Below the pieces are notes generated by a model. That model was not told the origin of the DNA, made no database searches, and saw nothing but the letters and a program-made list of their open reading frames with translations. Shown one piece after another: positions 37,265 through 45,038 of a stretch of 64,000 nt of DNA. The stretch is taken from contig DXLP01000001.1 in assembly GCA_019414645.1 (NCBI GenBank), forward strand, positions 1 to 64,000, written 5' to 3'. The translations under genes were made by a program, and so were the position numbers. The DNA is from Collinsella sp. (lineage in GTDB: Bacteria > Actinomycetota > Coriobacteriia > Coriobacteriales > Coriobacteriaceae). Positions within the stretch are counted from its first letter, which is position 1. Each line of letters opens with the position of its first letter.

Positions 37265-37777
37265 ATGAGTTCCGACAATCGCACTCCCCGGCTTCATCCC
37301 TTCCGCATCGCATGTGCGATAGCCTCTGCGACCCTTTGCGCCACCGCCATCGCACAAGTGGCGTTCTCCTTAAAGCCAGCAATCGAAGTGCTCGACAACC
37401 CTGTAATTGCAGACTCCCCCGCGTATCCAGCCCTTGCGATCTCGACATTGGTCCCTGCCGTCATCGGTATCGCTACGACCATCCTCAGCGCCGTTCTCGT
37501 GTGGACGATCAAGAGCGGAGACCCCTTCAAGAAAGGGTCTGCGACATGCTTGAAGGTGCTCGGCATTCTCTTCGTTGTTCAAGCTGCCACCAGCCTCTAC
37601 GCCGGCTCACTCAAAACCTCCGTTTCGATGTTTGGCGGCGAGGGGGCCGTCGGCGCCCAAGAGATCGCTTCATCATTCGATTGGACCTCTCTGGTTCTCG
37701 GCATCGTCCTGTTCATGCTTTCCCAGCTCTTCTTGTACGCCCGAGAGCTGTACCTCGACTCCGACGAGATTGCGTAA
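37265..37777 (+). CDS. four-TM membrane protein, DUF2975-like
   Basis: A 170-residue integral membrane protein. Hydrophobic segments lie at about residues 14-34, 56-82, 96-114 and 142-162, with KSGDPFKKGSATCLKVLG between the second and third. This topology and the GDPF-x(3-5)-G-x(6)-LGILF pattern match the DUF2975 family (YoaS-like), which is usually encoded with a small Cro/CI-type regulator, exactly as here. GGAGG is five bases before the ATG. The next gene starts nine bases after the stop. A membrane-linked control of the regulator is inferred from the pairing alone. Confidence 0.75.
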   Translation: MSSDNRTPRLHPFRIACAIASATLCATAIAQVAFSLKPAIEVLDNPVIADSPAYPALAISTLVPAVIGIATTILSAVLVWTIKSGDPFKKGSATCLKVLGILFVVQAATSLYAGSLKTSVSMFGGEGAVGAQEIASSFDWTSLVLGIVLFMLSQLFLYARELYLDSDEIA

Positions 37778-37786
37778 GGAAACGCC

Positions 37787-38038
37787 ATGCCCGTAATTGT
37801 TCGCCTCGACAAGATCATGGCCGAGCGAAAGATTTCCTCGAACGAACTTGCCGAAAGGATTGGAACCACGCCCGTGAACCTGTCCCGTATTAAAAAAGGG
37901 CATATTCGCGGCATTCGCTTCAACACACTCGAGCAGCTATGCCTCGCCCTTCGTTGCCAACCCGGAGACCTTCTCGAAGTCATGAGCGAAGAGGATGCCC
38001 GAAAGGAGTTCGGACTCGATTGGTCCGCCGAGGATTAG
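37787..38038 (+). CDS. Cro/CI-type helix-turn-helix regulator (YozG-like)
   Basis: An 83-residue DNA-binding protein. The helix-turn-helix is NELAERIGTTPVNLSRIKKG (residues about 19-38), followed by RFNTLEQLCLALRCQPGDLLE, the standard C-terminal helices of small Cro-like regulators. AAGGAA lies five bases before the ATG. It pairs with the DUF2975-like gene and probably binds the TTTAACA palindrome in the shared upstream region. The TAG stop (38036-38038) is in the same reading frame as the truncated recombinase that follows, so the two may have been joined by a deletion. Confidence 0.88.
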   Translation: MPVIVRLDKIMAERKISSNELAERIGTTPVNLSRIKKGHIRGIRFNTLEQLCLALRCQPGDLLEVMSEEDARKEFGLDWSAED

Positions 38039-38764
38039 AGGGCGGTCGTACTCGCCCTGCACACGGGGATGCGAATCGGCGAGGTCTGCGGCCTTCGGTG
38101 GTGCGATGTGGATTTCGAGACGGGCCTGATCTCGATCAGACACTCGGTGGCGTACGCGAAGGGAATGGGTTCGTTCATCAAGGACACCAAGACCCATGAC
38201 GCCAGGGGTATCCCCATCGACCCGGTCGGCCTACTCCCCTTCCTGAAGGAGACCCACGAGATCGACTGCGGAAAGCTGCGCTTGCGCGGCCTTACCGGGG
38301 CGGTCGAGATCGGGGACTGCTACATCCTGTCGGAGCCGGGCGCGACCTTCGCGACGACAAGCTATATCCGCAGGGCGTTCAAGACGTTCTCGGAGACCAA
38401 CGGCCTCATGGGCACCAACGACGAGCTGATCACGTTCCACGGCCTTCGCCACACGTTCGCAACGCAGTGGATCCGCCAAGGCGGCGATATCAAGGCGCTC
38501 CAATCGATCCCCGGCCACAAGGACGCCATGGCGACGCTCAGCGTCTACGCCGACATCGAGCCCATCTCCAAAATCCATAACATGCTGCGCGCCACGCCGT
38601 GCCTTTGGCGCGGGCACCTCGGGCCGAGGGTCGATCCGGGTCCCATGTTCCAACAGAGGATCCAGGAGTCCATCGAGACGCTCCAGGCGTTCGGCTACGG
38701 CATCACCGAGCCGGACGACCGAAATATCGCCATACGCGACGTGAAGACGAACAGTTGGCTCTAG
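38039..38764 (+). pseudogene. tyrosine recombinase, N-terminally truncated remnant
   Basis: An open frame of about 241 codons covering only the catalytic domain of a phage-type integrase. VVLALHTGMRIGEVCGLRW carries the first catalytic arginine; then KDTKTHDARGIPID (lysine region), HGLRHTFATQW (His-x-x-Arg) and GHKDAMATLSVYAD (histidine and the nucleophilic tyrosine). The arm-binding and core-binding domains (normally ~170 residues) are missing, and no start codon with a binding site precedes the domain; the first ATG, at 38069, lies inside the first motif. The frame begins right after the regulator stop. About 150 bases downstream is the right 64-bp repeat. Probably inactive. Confidence 0.85.
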
Positions 38765-38817
38765 CTCACCGAGTACGCGGCAGTGCTGGGCCCATCCCAA
38801 CTGAGGTCACGGTGGTC

Positions 38818-38866
38818 CGATAGGGGCGCCGCCCGCGGCATGCGCCGCGGAGCGGTATCCCCTACC
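38818..38866. other. GC-rich palindromic region after the recombinase remnant
   Basis: Arms near CCGATAGGGG (38818-38827) and CCCCTACCG (38858-38866) enclose CGCGGCATGCGCCGCG-type inner pairing. The gap 38765-39160 (about 400 bases) holds this hairpin, the right 64-bp repeat and the ACT-gene promoter, with no protein gene seen. Confidence 0.5.
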
Positions 38867-38915
38867 GAAGGGCGGGGATGCCCTCCGCTTCCAGTTCGGA
38901 ATCAGCCGTCGGAGG

Positions 38916-38979
38916 CGTTCGGCTGACTGCGGGAACGGCCTGTCCGCTCAATGTGTTCGGCTGAGATCGGAAATCAACC
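38916..38979. repeat. 64-bp direct repeat, right copy (possible attR)
   Basis: Same orientation and sequence as 31705-31768 except for two single-base changes. It lies between the recombinase remnant and the ACT-domain gene. Confidence 0.85.
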
Positions 38980-39090
38980 CAACACGAGCCGGACACGCGC
39001 CAGACGGCTCTTCCCCGTACGGCCTTCCCCCTTACGCTCATGTTGCAGGCATGTAACGCCGCAGCGAGCGCGCCTTTTTTGCGCCAGACA

Positions 39091-39113
39091 GGTACAATGA
39101 TGAACACTGTACC
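39091..39113 (+). promoter_or_regulatory. putative -10 with overlapping palindrome upstream of the ACT gene
   Basis: TACAAT (39093-39098) fits a -10 element. It lies within the inverted repeat GGTACA (39091-39096)/TGTACC (39108-39113). No good -35 is seen. A repressor or activator site for the ACT-citrate synthase unit is possible. Confidence 0.35.
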
Positions 39114-39160
39114 GTAGCGGAGCGCCCCGCGCGCGCCGCAATCACGCGAAAGGGTTTCCC

Positions 39161-39448
39161 ATGGCCGAGATCTCGTCCTCCCGCATCGTCATCACCGTCC
39201 TTGGCAAGAACCGCCCCGGTATCGTCGCCGGCGTCACCCGTGTTCTGGGCGAGGCCAACGTCGACATCCGCGACATTACGCAGTCCATTATCGAGGACAT
39301 CTTCACCATGACCATGCTGGCCGACACCGCCGAGTCCAAGCTCGACTTCGCCGAGCTGCAGAAGGCCCTGGCCGAGGCAGGCGAGCTTTCGGGCGTCAAC
39401 GTGTCCATTCAGCGCGAGGACGTCTTTAACTTTATGTACCGCCTGTAG
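39161..39448 (+). CDS. ACT-domain protein
   Basis: A 95-residue protein consisting of one or two ACT-like folds. SSRIVITVLGKNRPGIVAGV is the classical first strand-loop-helix, with the RPG ligand-binding turn near residue 18, and ANVDIRDITQSIIEDIFTMT the second strand. Such stand-alone ACT proteins bind small ligands, often amino acids, and are commonly next to a PFL-like gene; here citrate synthase follows instead, 78 bases downstream on the same strand. AAAGGG lies five to six bases before the ATG. Function not established. Confidence 0.88.
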   Translation: MAEISSSRIVITVLGKNRPGIVAGVTRVLGEANVDIRDITQSIIEDIFTMTMLADTAESKLDFAELQKALAEAGELSGVNVSIQREDVFNFMYRL

Positions 39449-39525
39449 CGAACAAGCCGCTCGGGGCAGCTTGACGTCATATCGTCCAAGCGCGCGGCCC
39501 CAAAGCGGACCGGAGAGGAGCGCGC

Positions 39526-40944
39526 ATGGCCTACGACGCCAAGAAAATCTACTACCGCTTCGACGATCACCTGAGCCGCCTGGTTCTGGATTACGAGGCG
39601 AGCCGTCAGATTTCGCCCGAAAGCGAAAACCTCTACCACGGCCTGCCGACCGCCCCATACGACGAGGACCTGTTCGTAGAGCACAACGTCAAGCGCGGCC
39701 TGCGCAATGCCGACGGCTCGGGCGTGGTCGCGGGCCTTACCCGCATCTCGGATGTGCATGGCTACAACAAGGTCGACGGCAAAGTCGTGCCCGATCAGGG
39801 CAAACTCACGCTTCGTGGCTACAGCATCGAGGACCTGGTCAACAACGCCCAGGCCGAGGATCGCTATGGCTACGAAGAGGTCGCCTACCTGCTCATCACG
39901 GGCTCGCTGCCCACCAAAGAGGAACTCGACGGTTTTTGCGGACGCCTGGGTGCTTTTAGACACCTGAGCGACGAATACGTCCGCGAGTTCCCCATGACCA
40001 CGGTGTCGTCGAGCATCATGAATGTGCTTCAACGCGCCGTGCTGCTGCTCTACGCCTTCGACGCCGAACCAGACGTGATCACGCCCGAGCATGAGATCGA
40101 CGTGGCTATTTCCATGCTCGCACGTCTCCCGCGCATCGCCGCCTTCGCACACATGGCCTCGATCGCCAAGCTTCGCGGCTCCGAGGTTCACGTGCCGCAC
40201 CCCACGCCCGGCCTCTCCACCGCCGAGACCATCCTACAGGTGCTCCGCGGCGGTATGGCGTTCACCCGCGATGAGGCCATGCTGCTCGACGTGATGCTCA
40301 TGCTGCATGCAGAGCACGGCGGCGGCAACAACTCCACGTTTGCCTGCCGCGTGCTGTCCTCCTCGGCCACCGACCCGTATTCCGCCTACGCCGCGGCCAT
40401 CGGCTCGCTCAAGGGCCCGCGCCACGGCGGCGCCAACGCCAAGGTCGTGTCCATGCACGAGGACATCCGTGCGCATGTCTCCAATTGGGAGGACGAGGAC
40501 GAGGTCGCGGCCTACCTGGGCAAGATCCTCGACAAGCAGGCCTTCGACGGCACCGGCCTCATCTACGGCATGGGCCACGCCGTCTATACGCTGAGCGACC
40601 CGCGCGCCGAGGTCTGCCGCCGTTACGCGCGCTCGCTTGCCGCCAAGAAGGACTTGGGCGAGGAGTTCGCGCTCATCGAGCGCATCGAGCGCCTGGCCCC
40701 GCAGGTGATGCGCGACCACGGCATGACCAAGCCCATCTGCGCCAACATCGACCTGTACACAGGCTTTATCTACAAGATGCTCGGCGTGCCCGAGACGCTC
40801 TTTACACCGCTGTTCGCCGTCGCCCGTATGGCCGGCTGGTCGGCGCACCGCATGGAAGAGCTCTTCTGCGCGCACCGCATCATCCGTCCCGCGTATCGCC
40901 CGGTTATCGAGCCGCTGGAATACAAGCCGCTCGCCGATCGCTAG
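39526..40944 (+). CDS. citrate synthase
   Basis: A 472-residue enzyme that condenses acetyl-CoA and oxaloacetate. The family motifs are in order: KLTLRGYSIEDL, FEEVAYLLITGSLP-like YEEVAYLLITGSLPT, the oxaloacetate-binding HAEHGGGNNSTF, GSLKGPRHGGAN, and GMGHAVYTLSDPRAE, containing a catalytic histidine and aspartate. It is longer than typical type II enzymes by about 40 residues, mostly at the N-terminus. GAGAGGAG is six bases before the ATG. A strong terminator follows. In an anaerobe it would mainly feed 2-oxoglutarate and glutamate synthesis, linking to gltBD. Confidence 0.95.
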   Translation: MAYDAKKIYYRFDDHLSRLVLDYEASRQISPESENLYHGLPTAPYDEDLFVEHNVKRGLRNADGSGVVAGLTRISDVHGYNKVDGKVVPDQGKLTLRGYSIEDLVNNAQAEDRYGYEEVAYLLITGSLPTKEELDGFCGRLGAFRHLSDEYVREFPMTTVSSSIMNVLQRAVLLLYAFDAEPDVITPEHEIDVAISMLARLPRIAAFAHMASIAKLRGSEVHVPHPTPGLSTAETILQVLRGGMAFTRDEAMLLDVMLMLHAEHGGGNNSTFACRVLSSSATDPYSAYAAAIGSLKGPRHGGANAKVVSMHEDIRAHVSNWEDEDEVAAYLGKILDKQAFDGTGLIYGMGHAVYTLSDPRAEVCRRYARSLAAKKDLGEEFALIERIERLAPQVMRDHGMTKPICANIDLYTGFIYKMLGVPETLFTPLFAVARMAGWSAHRMEELFCAHRIIRPAYRPVIEPLEYKPLADR

Positions 40945-40967
40945 GACGCGGACCGTTATAGAACCCG

Positions 40968-41006
40968 AGCGTGGCCAGGGCATCACCGCCCTCGGCCACG
41001 CTTTTT
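40968..41006 (+). terminator. terminator of the citrate synthase gene
   Basis: The stem pairs AGCGTGGCC (40968-40976) with GGCCACGCT (about 40994-41002), with an inner GGGC/GCCC pair, followed by TTTTT (41002-41006). Confidence 0.88.
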
Positions 41007-41031
41007 ATGCCAGTAGAAAGGGCTGCATCAA

Positions 41032-41874
41032 ATGATTGTGTTTTCCGATATGGATGGGACGCTGCTGACGAGCGATAAGCAAATGAGCGATGCCACCTGG
41101 GCGATGCTCGACGAGCTCGCATGTCGTGGCATCGAGTTTGTTCCCTGCACGGGACGTCCACTGTCGGGCATCTTTGAGCCCATTCTCGCCCATCCCGCCG
41201 TGCATTACGCGGTCTGTGCCAACGGCGCCAGCGTCTGGCAGCTCGACGAGGATACGCCCACCGACGCCTCGCGCGCCACGTGCATCTTGAGCCGTCCGCT
41301 CGACCGTGGCATTGCCCACCGCATCCATCGCATTGCCGCCGGCCACGATGTGACCTTCGATATCTTCGCGGATGGGCAGTGCTTCCTCCCCCGCTCGCTA
41401 TACGGGCGTCTGGATGAGTTCTGTGGCGGCGACCCCCACATCGCGGCTTCGCTCAAGCGCACACGAACGCCGATCGACATGAATATCGACAGCAAAATCG
41501 ACGAGGTCGAGACGCTCGAACGCATCGCTATGTACTGGCACGACCCGGCCGATCGCGACGCCATCGCAGCAGAGCTCGACACGCTCGGAGGCATTGAGGT
41601 CACGCGTTCGTACGCCATGAATATCGAGGTCATGGGTGAGGGCGCCACCAAGGGGACGGCCCTCACGTGGTTATGCGAGCACCTGGGCGAGCGTCTCGCC
41701 GACGCCTGGGCGTTCGGCGACAACATCAACGACATCCCCATGCTACAGGCAGCGGGCCACGGCATGGCCATGATCAACGCCGAGTCCGAAGACCGCGAGG
41801 CCGCCGACGCCATCACCGAATACGACAACGACCACGACGGCGTCGCCCGCACCATCATGGCCGCCCTCGCTTAG
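41032..41874 (+). CDS. Cof-type HAD-IIB phosphatase
   Basis: A 280-residue hydrolase of the HAD superfamily, Cof subfamily. Motif I is FSDMDGTLL (Asp nucleophile and acid near residues 5-7), motif II lies in FVPCTGRPL, and motif III/IV in KGTALTWLCEHLG and AFGDNINDIPML. The C2-type cap is between. Such enzymes act on sugar phosphates or other small phosphates. AAAGGG lies about ten bases upstream of the ATG. Its TAG stop lies at the start of a repeat with GGGGAC/ACTAGTC cores. Paired convergently with a second Cof-type gene. Confidence 0.9.
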   Translation: MIVFSDMDGTLLTSDKQMSDATWAMLDELACRGIEFVPCTGRPLSGIFEPILAHPAVHYAVCANGASVWQLDEDTPTDASRATCILSRPLDRGIAHRIHRIAAGHDVTFDIFADGQCFLPRSLYGRLDEFCGGDPHIAASLKRTRTPIDMNIDSKIDEVETLERIAMYWHDPADRDAIAAELDTLGGIEVTRSYAMNIEVMGEGATKGTALTWLCEHLGERLADAWAFGDNINDIPMLQAAGHGMAMINAESEDREAADAITEYDNDHDGVARTIMAALA

Positions 41875-41890
41875 TCGTTGGGTAGTCATT

Positions 41891-41983
41891 GGGGACGTTC
41901 TTAAACGACTAGTCGTTGGGGACAGTCTTCGCGAAAAAGCTGCAAGGACTGTCCCCCACTGCCGGCAGAAAAGGAACGTCCCC
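41891..41983. repeat. nested inverted repeats, GGGGAC/ACTAGTC family
   Basis: Outer arms GGGGACGTTC (41891-41900)/GAACGTCCCC (41974-41983) and inner arms GGGGACAGTC (41918-41927)/GACTGTCCCC (41947-41956). The sequence ACGACTAGTCGTTGGGGAC also appears at the gltD terminator (5031-5049 region). It fills the gap between two convergent HAD genes and may terminate both. Confidence 0.75.
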
Positions 41984-41993
41984 ATCTGCCGGA

Positions 41994-42788
41994 TTAAGCG
42001 AGACTCTCCAGCACGCGACGGAGCTCCTGCTGGACGGCGTGGTCGCGATTACAACCCACCACGCGATCGGCCACCGCTTTGAGCGCGGGACGCGCGTTTT
42101 CCATCGCGCAGCCCGTGCCGACAAAGCGAATGATCTCGTAGTCGTTCATCGAGTCGCCAAACGCCATGACCTCGTCGCGTTCGACGCCATAGTGCTCCAT
42201 GAGCTGCTCGATTCCCGAGGCTTTCGACACACCGGACTGCATGGCATCGATCCATGCGTTTCCAGAAGGCGCAAAGGTAAAGAGCTGGCCAAGCTCGCGC
42301 TGCAGTACGTAGGCACTGTCCATAACGGCACAGTCATCGCAAAAGATACTCGCCTTGATGATATTTACGCTGGGATCGGGCAGCTCCCAAATGCGCTCGG
42401 CATTGGGAAGGTCCTTATCGACCTCACGCACGAACTTGCACTCGTCATCGAGCAGGAAGGACTTGGTTCGGTCAAAGAGCGCAAGATGCAGATTGGGAAA
42501 CGTCCTGACGGCTTGGGCGAGCCTTCGAATCGCCAGGTGGGAATACACCTCACGGTCTACCATCTTACCGTCGGCGTAGACTTGGGCGCCGTTAGCGGCG
42601 ACAAAGTCCATCTTGTCGCGAACGGGCGCAAAGAACTCGCACAGGCGATCGTAGCGACGACCTGACGATGCAGCGAAATGCACGCCATGCTCGTGTAGCG
42701 CCAGAATCAGTTCGTAGGTCTCGGGAGGCACCTGGCCGTTTTCGTCAAGCAGTGTGCCGTCCATATCGGATGCAATCAGTTTAAACAT
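41994..42788 (-). CDS. Cof-type HAD-IIB phosphatase
   Basis: A 264-residue phosphatase of the same subfamily as the convergent gene: MFKLIASDMDGTLLDENG at the N-terminus (nucleophile Asp8), AASSGR as motif II, and the KASGIEQLMEHYGV and AFGDSMNDYEII motifs near the C-terminus, with a C2 cap between. GAAGGGAG is seven bases before the ATG. The two HAD genes are different in sequence, so they are not a recent duplication. Substrate unknown. Confidence 0.9.
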   Translation of the reverse strand: MFKLIASDMDGTLLDENGQVPPETYELILALHEHGVHFAASSGRRYDRLCEFFAPVRDKMDFVAANGAQVYADGKMVDREVYSHLAIRRLAQAVRTFPNLHLALFDRTKSFLLDDECKFVREVDKDLPNAERIWELPDPSVNIIKASIFCDDCAVMDSAYVLQRELGQLFTFAPSGNAWIDAMQSGVSKASGIEQLMEHYGVERDEVMAFGDSMNDYEIIRFVGTGCAMENARPALKAVADRVVGCNRDHAVQQELRRVLESLA

Positions 42789-42954
42789 AGAAAAGCTCCC
42801 TTCGGGCTTGATGGAATCGGACGTATATCCAAAATCACCGTACCCAAAGGGAGCTCAAATAAGACTCCGCGGGCGCAAACGTTACAAGGACCTAGCAAAT
42901 AGCTCACGCGCGCCAGAGGCCCCACGGTCGCGACGTCAGGCAGACCGCCAAAGA

Positions 42955-43001
42955 GTGTCCCCGACGATTAGTCGTTTAAGAACGTCCCCGATGACTAGTC
43001 G
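42955..43001. repeat. GTCCCCGACGA/ACTAGTC repeat overlapping the adenine deaminase stop
   Basis: Contains GTGTCCCCGACGATTAGTCG and GTCCCCGATGACTAGTCGG. GTGTCCCCGACGA is also at 4995-5007. The TAG stop of the adenine deaminase gene (42995-42997) is part of the repeat. The gap 42789-42954 shows AAAGGGAGCT/AGCTCCCTT pairing near the phosphatase start but no gene. Confidence 0.6.
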
Positions 43002-44815
43002 GCATAGGTGAAGGTTGTAACGTCGAACATGCCCTCGGGGCGGATGCGGAGCGTCGGGATGACCGGCAGGGGCAGGAAGATGATGCCCATGATGGGGTCG
43101 AGCGGCGGCTCAATACCCATGGCGCGCGCCTTGACCATAAAGTCGTCGTGCTGCGCAGCAACGTCCTCGGCCGCGCCTTCGCTCATAAGGCCACCGAGCG
43201 CCAGCGGAATACGCGCCACGACCTTGCCGTTGCGCACCAGCACGTGGCCGCCCTGGCCCACGGCCTCGACGGCAGCCATCATATCAGCCGCGCTGTCGCC
43301 CACCACGCACACGTTGTGCGAGTCGTGGCCGATCGTCGAGGCGATGGCACCGCCCGTGATGGTAAAGCCGCGCACCCAGCCGCGACCGATATGCTTGCCG
43401 ACCAGGCCCAGGCCAGCGGGGCCGTCGCCATCGGCGCCCTCGGCCTGCAGCGACACGCCGCGGCCGTGGCGCTCGATCAGCATAATGCGGCGCAGGCCCT
43501 CGGCACTCTCGGGGCGAGCCATACCCGTGATGGCCTTACCCGGCACCACGTCGATCACGGCCTCGCCCGGCTTAAAGGCATAGTCGAACACGTCGAGCGA
43601 TAGCTTCGGCAGTTTAACGGAAGCGCGCAGCTCATCGGCAAGGGCCGCAACCTCGGCCATCTCGGGTGCAATCTCGCCCACAAAGGTGCCGTCCTGCGCC
43701 ACCAGAGCACCGGAGGCATATACGCGATGCGGAGCCGTGGCAAACGTCAGGTCGTTGAGTACCAGCAGGTCGGCACGCTTGCCCGGGGCGATGGCGCCAC
43801 GCAGTTCGTGCGGGTCGCGGCAACCGTGGTCCAGGCCAAACGCCTCGGCCGTGGACAGGGACGCCATAGAGATGGCAACCACGGGGTCGATACCGGCCTC
43901 GACAGCCACGCGGCAGGCATTGTCAATCATACCGGTCGAAAGCGCGTCGGAGGGAGCGCGGTCGTCGGTCGCAAAGCAGCAGCGGCGGGCACGGGCAGGA
44001 TTCTCCAGCAGCATCGGAGACAGGTTGGTCAGGTCATGGCTGCACGTGCCTTCGCGCAGCATCACGTACATACCGCGAGACAGCTTGTCGAGCGCCTCCT
44101 CGGGAATCGTCGACTCGTGGTCGGCGATAATACCTGCTGCGGCATAGGCGTTGAGGTCCTTACCAGCAACGAGCGGCGCGTGGCCGTCAACCTGCTTGGA
44201 CGGCGTCTGGTTGGCAGCATCGATGCGAGCACAGGTCTCGGGGTCGGCCATAAAGACGCCCGGCAGGTTCATCATTTCGCCCAGACCAAAGACATCGCCT
44301 GGATGCTCGGCAAAAAACGCCTGCATATCGGCAGCCGAAATAACGGCACCGGCCTGCTCGTCGGGCAGCGCGGGCACGCACGAAGGCATCATGTACTTGA
44401 TGGAGATGGGTGCGCGGCGGCCGTCCTCGATCATAAAGCGCAAGCCGTCGAGACCGGCAACATTGGCAATCTCGTGGCTGTCGGCAATGGCGGTGGTAGT
44501 ACCGCGCGTCGCGGCCATGCGAGCATACTCGGCGGGACGGATGTTCGAAGACTCGATATGCAGATGCCCGTCAATAAAACCGGGAGCGAGATAGCGACCC
44601 TGGCAGTCGATGACCTCAGTTGCCTCGTAGGTGCCAGCGGCATCGTCGCGACCATCGTAGAGCACGCCGACGATCACACCGTCCTTGACGGCAACGCTAC
44701 CGGGCGCCACACGCTGGCCATACACGTCGACGATCTGCGCATTGGTAAACAGCGTGTCGACGGGCACGCGCCCCTCGGCAGCATCGATCACAGACCTCAT
44801 GACCTCAACGGACAT
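42995..44815 (-). CDS. ade: adenine deaminase
   Basis: A 606-residue amidohydrolase that converts adenine to hypoxanthine and ammonia. The metal-binding motif is GFIDGHLHIESSNI (near residue 95); TTTAIADSHEIANV, GLGEMMNLPGV, VDGHAPLVAG and ADHESTIPEEAL follow, all typical of the Ade/AdeC family, and the C-terminal part has GHDSHNVCVVGDSAADM. Start at 44815 (MSVEVMRS) has AAAGGAG five bases upstream; 27 open codons before it are non-coding in appearance. The gene is monocistronic. The upstream gap to the tyrS stop (44816-45038) contains the tyrS terminator and a GATCCCT/AGGGATC repeat. Confidence 0.94.
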   Translation of the reverse strand: MSVEVMRSVIDAAEGRVPVDTLFTNAQIVDVYGQRVAPGSVAVKDGVIVGVLYDGRDDAAGTYEATEVIDCQGRYLAPGFIDGHLHIESSNIRPAEYARMAATRGTTTAIADSHEIANVAGLDGLRFMIEDGRRAPISIKYMMPSCVPALPDEQAGAVISAADMQAFFAEHPGDVFGLGEMMNLPGVFMADPETCARIDAANQTPSKQVDGHAPLVAGKDLNAYAAAGIIADHESTIPEEALDKLSRGMYVMLREGTCSHDLTNLSPMLLENPARARRCCFATDDRAPSDALSTGMIDNACRVAVEAGIDPVVAISMASLSTAEAFGLDHGCRDPHELRGAIAPGKRADLLVLNDLTFATAPHRVYASGALVAQDGTFVGEIAPEMAEVAALADELRASVKLPKLSLDVFDYAFKPGEAVIDVVPGKAITGMARPESAEGLRRIMLIERHGRGVSLQAEGADGDGPAGLGLVGKHIGRGWVRGFTITGGAIASTIGHDSHNVCVVGDSAADMMAAVEAVGQGGHVLVRNGKVVARIPLALGGLMSEGAAEDVAAQHDDFMVKARAMGIEPPLDPIMGIIFLPLPVIPTLRIRPEGMFDVTTFTYAD

Positions 44816-44942
44816 ACATACTCCTTTAACCGTAGAAAAAAGCTGCGGAGCGGACAGACCTTCACCGCAGCAAACCAATAGCCATTGTATGCCCAAAAGG
44901 AAGCCCCGCTAACACCCCTTCCGCTTAACGGCACCGCCAAAT

Positions 44943-44965
44943 GATCCCTCCGTCCCCAAGGGATC
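44943..44965. repeat. GATCCCTCCGTCCCCAAGGGATC palindrome (family of 20907-20990)
   Basis: GATCCCT and AGGGATC flank CCGTCCCCA. It shares CCGTCCCCAAGGGATC with the larger inverted repeat between rnr and ftsX and its complement with 13390-13408. Confidence 0.6.
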
Positions 44966-44974
44966 GTCGTAACC

Positions 44975-45011
44975 AAAAAAGGCCGCAGTCGGGAATCCCG
45001 GCTGCGGCCTT
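44975..45011 (-). terminator. terminator of tyrS
   Basis: A 16-bp stem (44979-44994 with 44996-45011, one G-T pair) followed by TTTTTT on the minus strand, 27 bases past the tyrS stop. Confidence 0.9.
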
Positions 45012-45038
45012 GTTGCACTTGTGAGGTCAACTCGCTCG

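Larger units (their letters stand above)
31705..38979. mobile_element. putative integrated island, 7.3 kb, framed by 64-bp direct repeats
   Basis: Between two near-identical direct repeats lie a secreted peptide-like protein, an ABC exporter set, a divergent DUF2975-like/HTH pair and an N-terminally truncated tyrosine recombinase near the right repeat. The outer neighbours (rpmE to the left, an ACT-domain gene and citrate synthase to the right) are housekeeping genes. Recombinase plus direct repeats is the usual layout of an integrated element; the truncation suggests it is no longer mobile by itself. The alternative is that the 64-bp sequence is simply a dispersed intergenic repeat. Confidence 0.55.

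Noticed and set aside
41032..42788. The two Cof-type phosphatase genes as a recent duplication
   Set aside because: They share only family motifs, differ in length and cap sequence, and are convergent.
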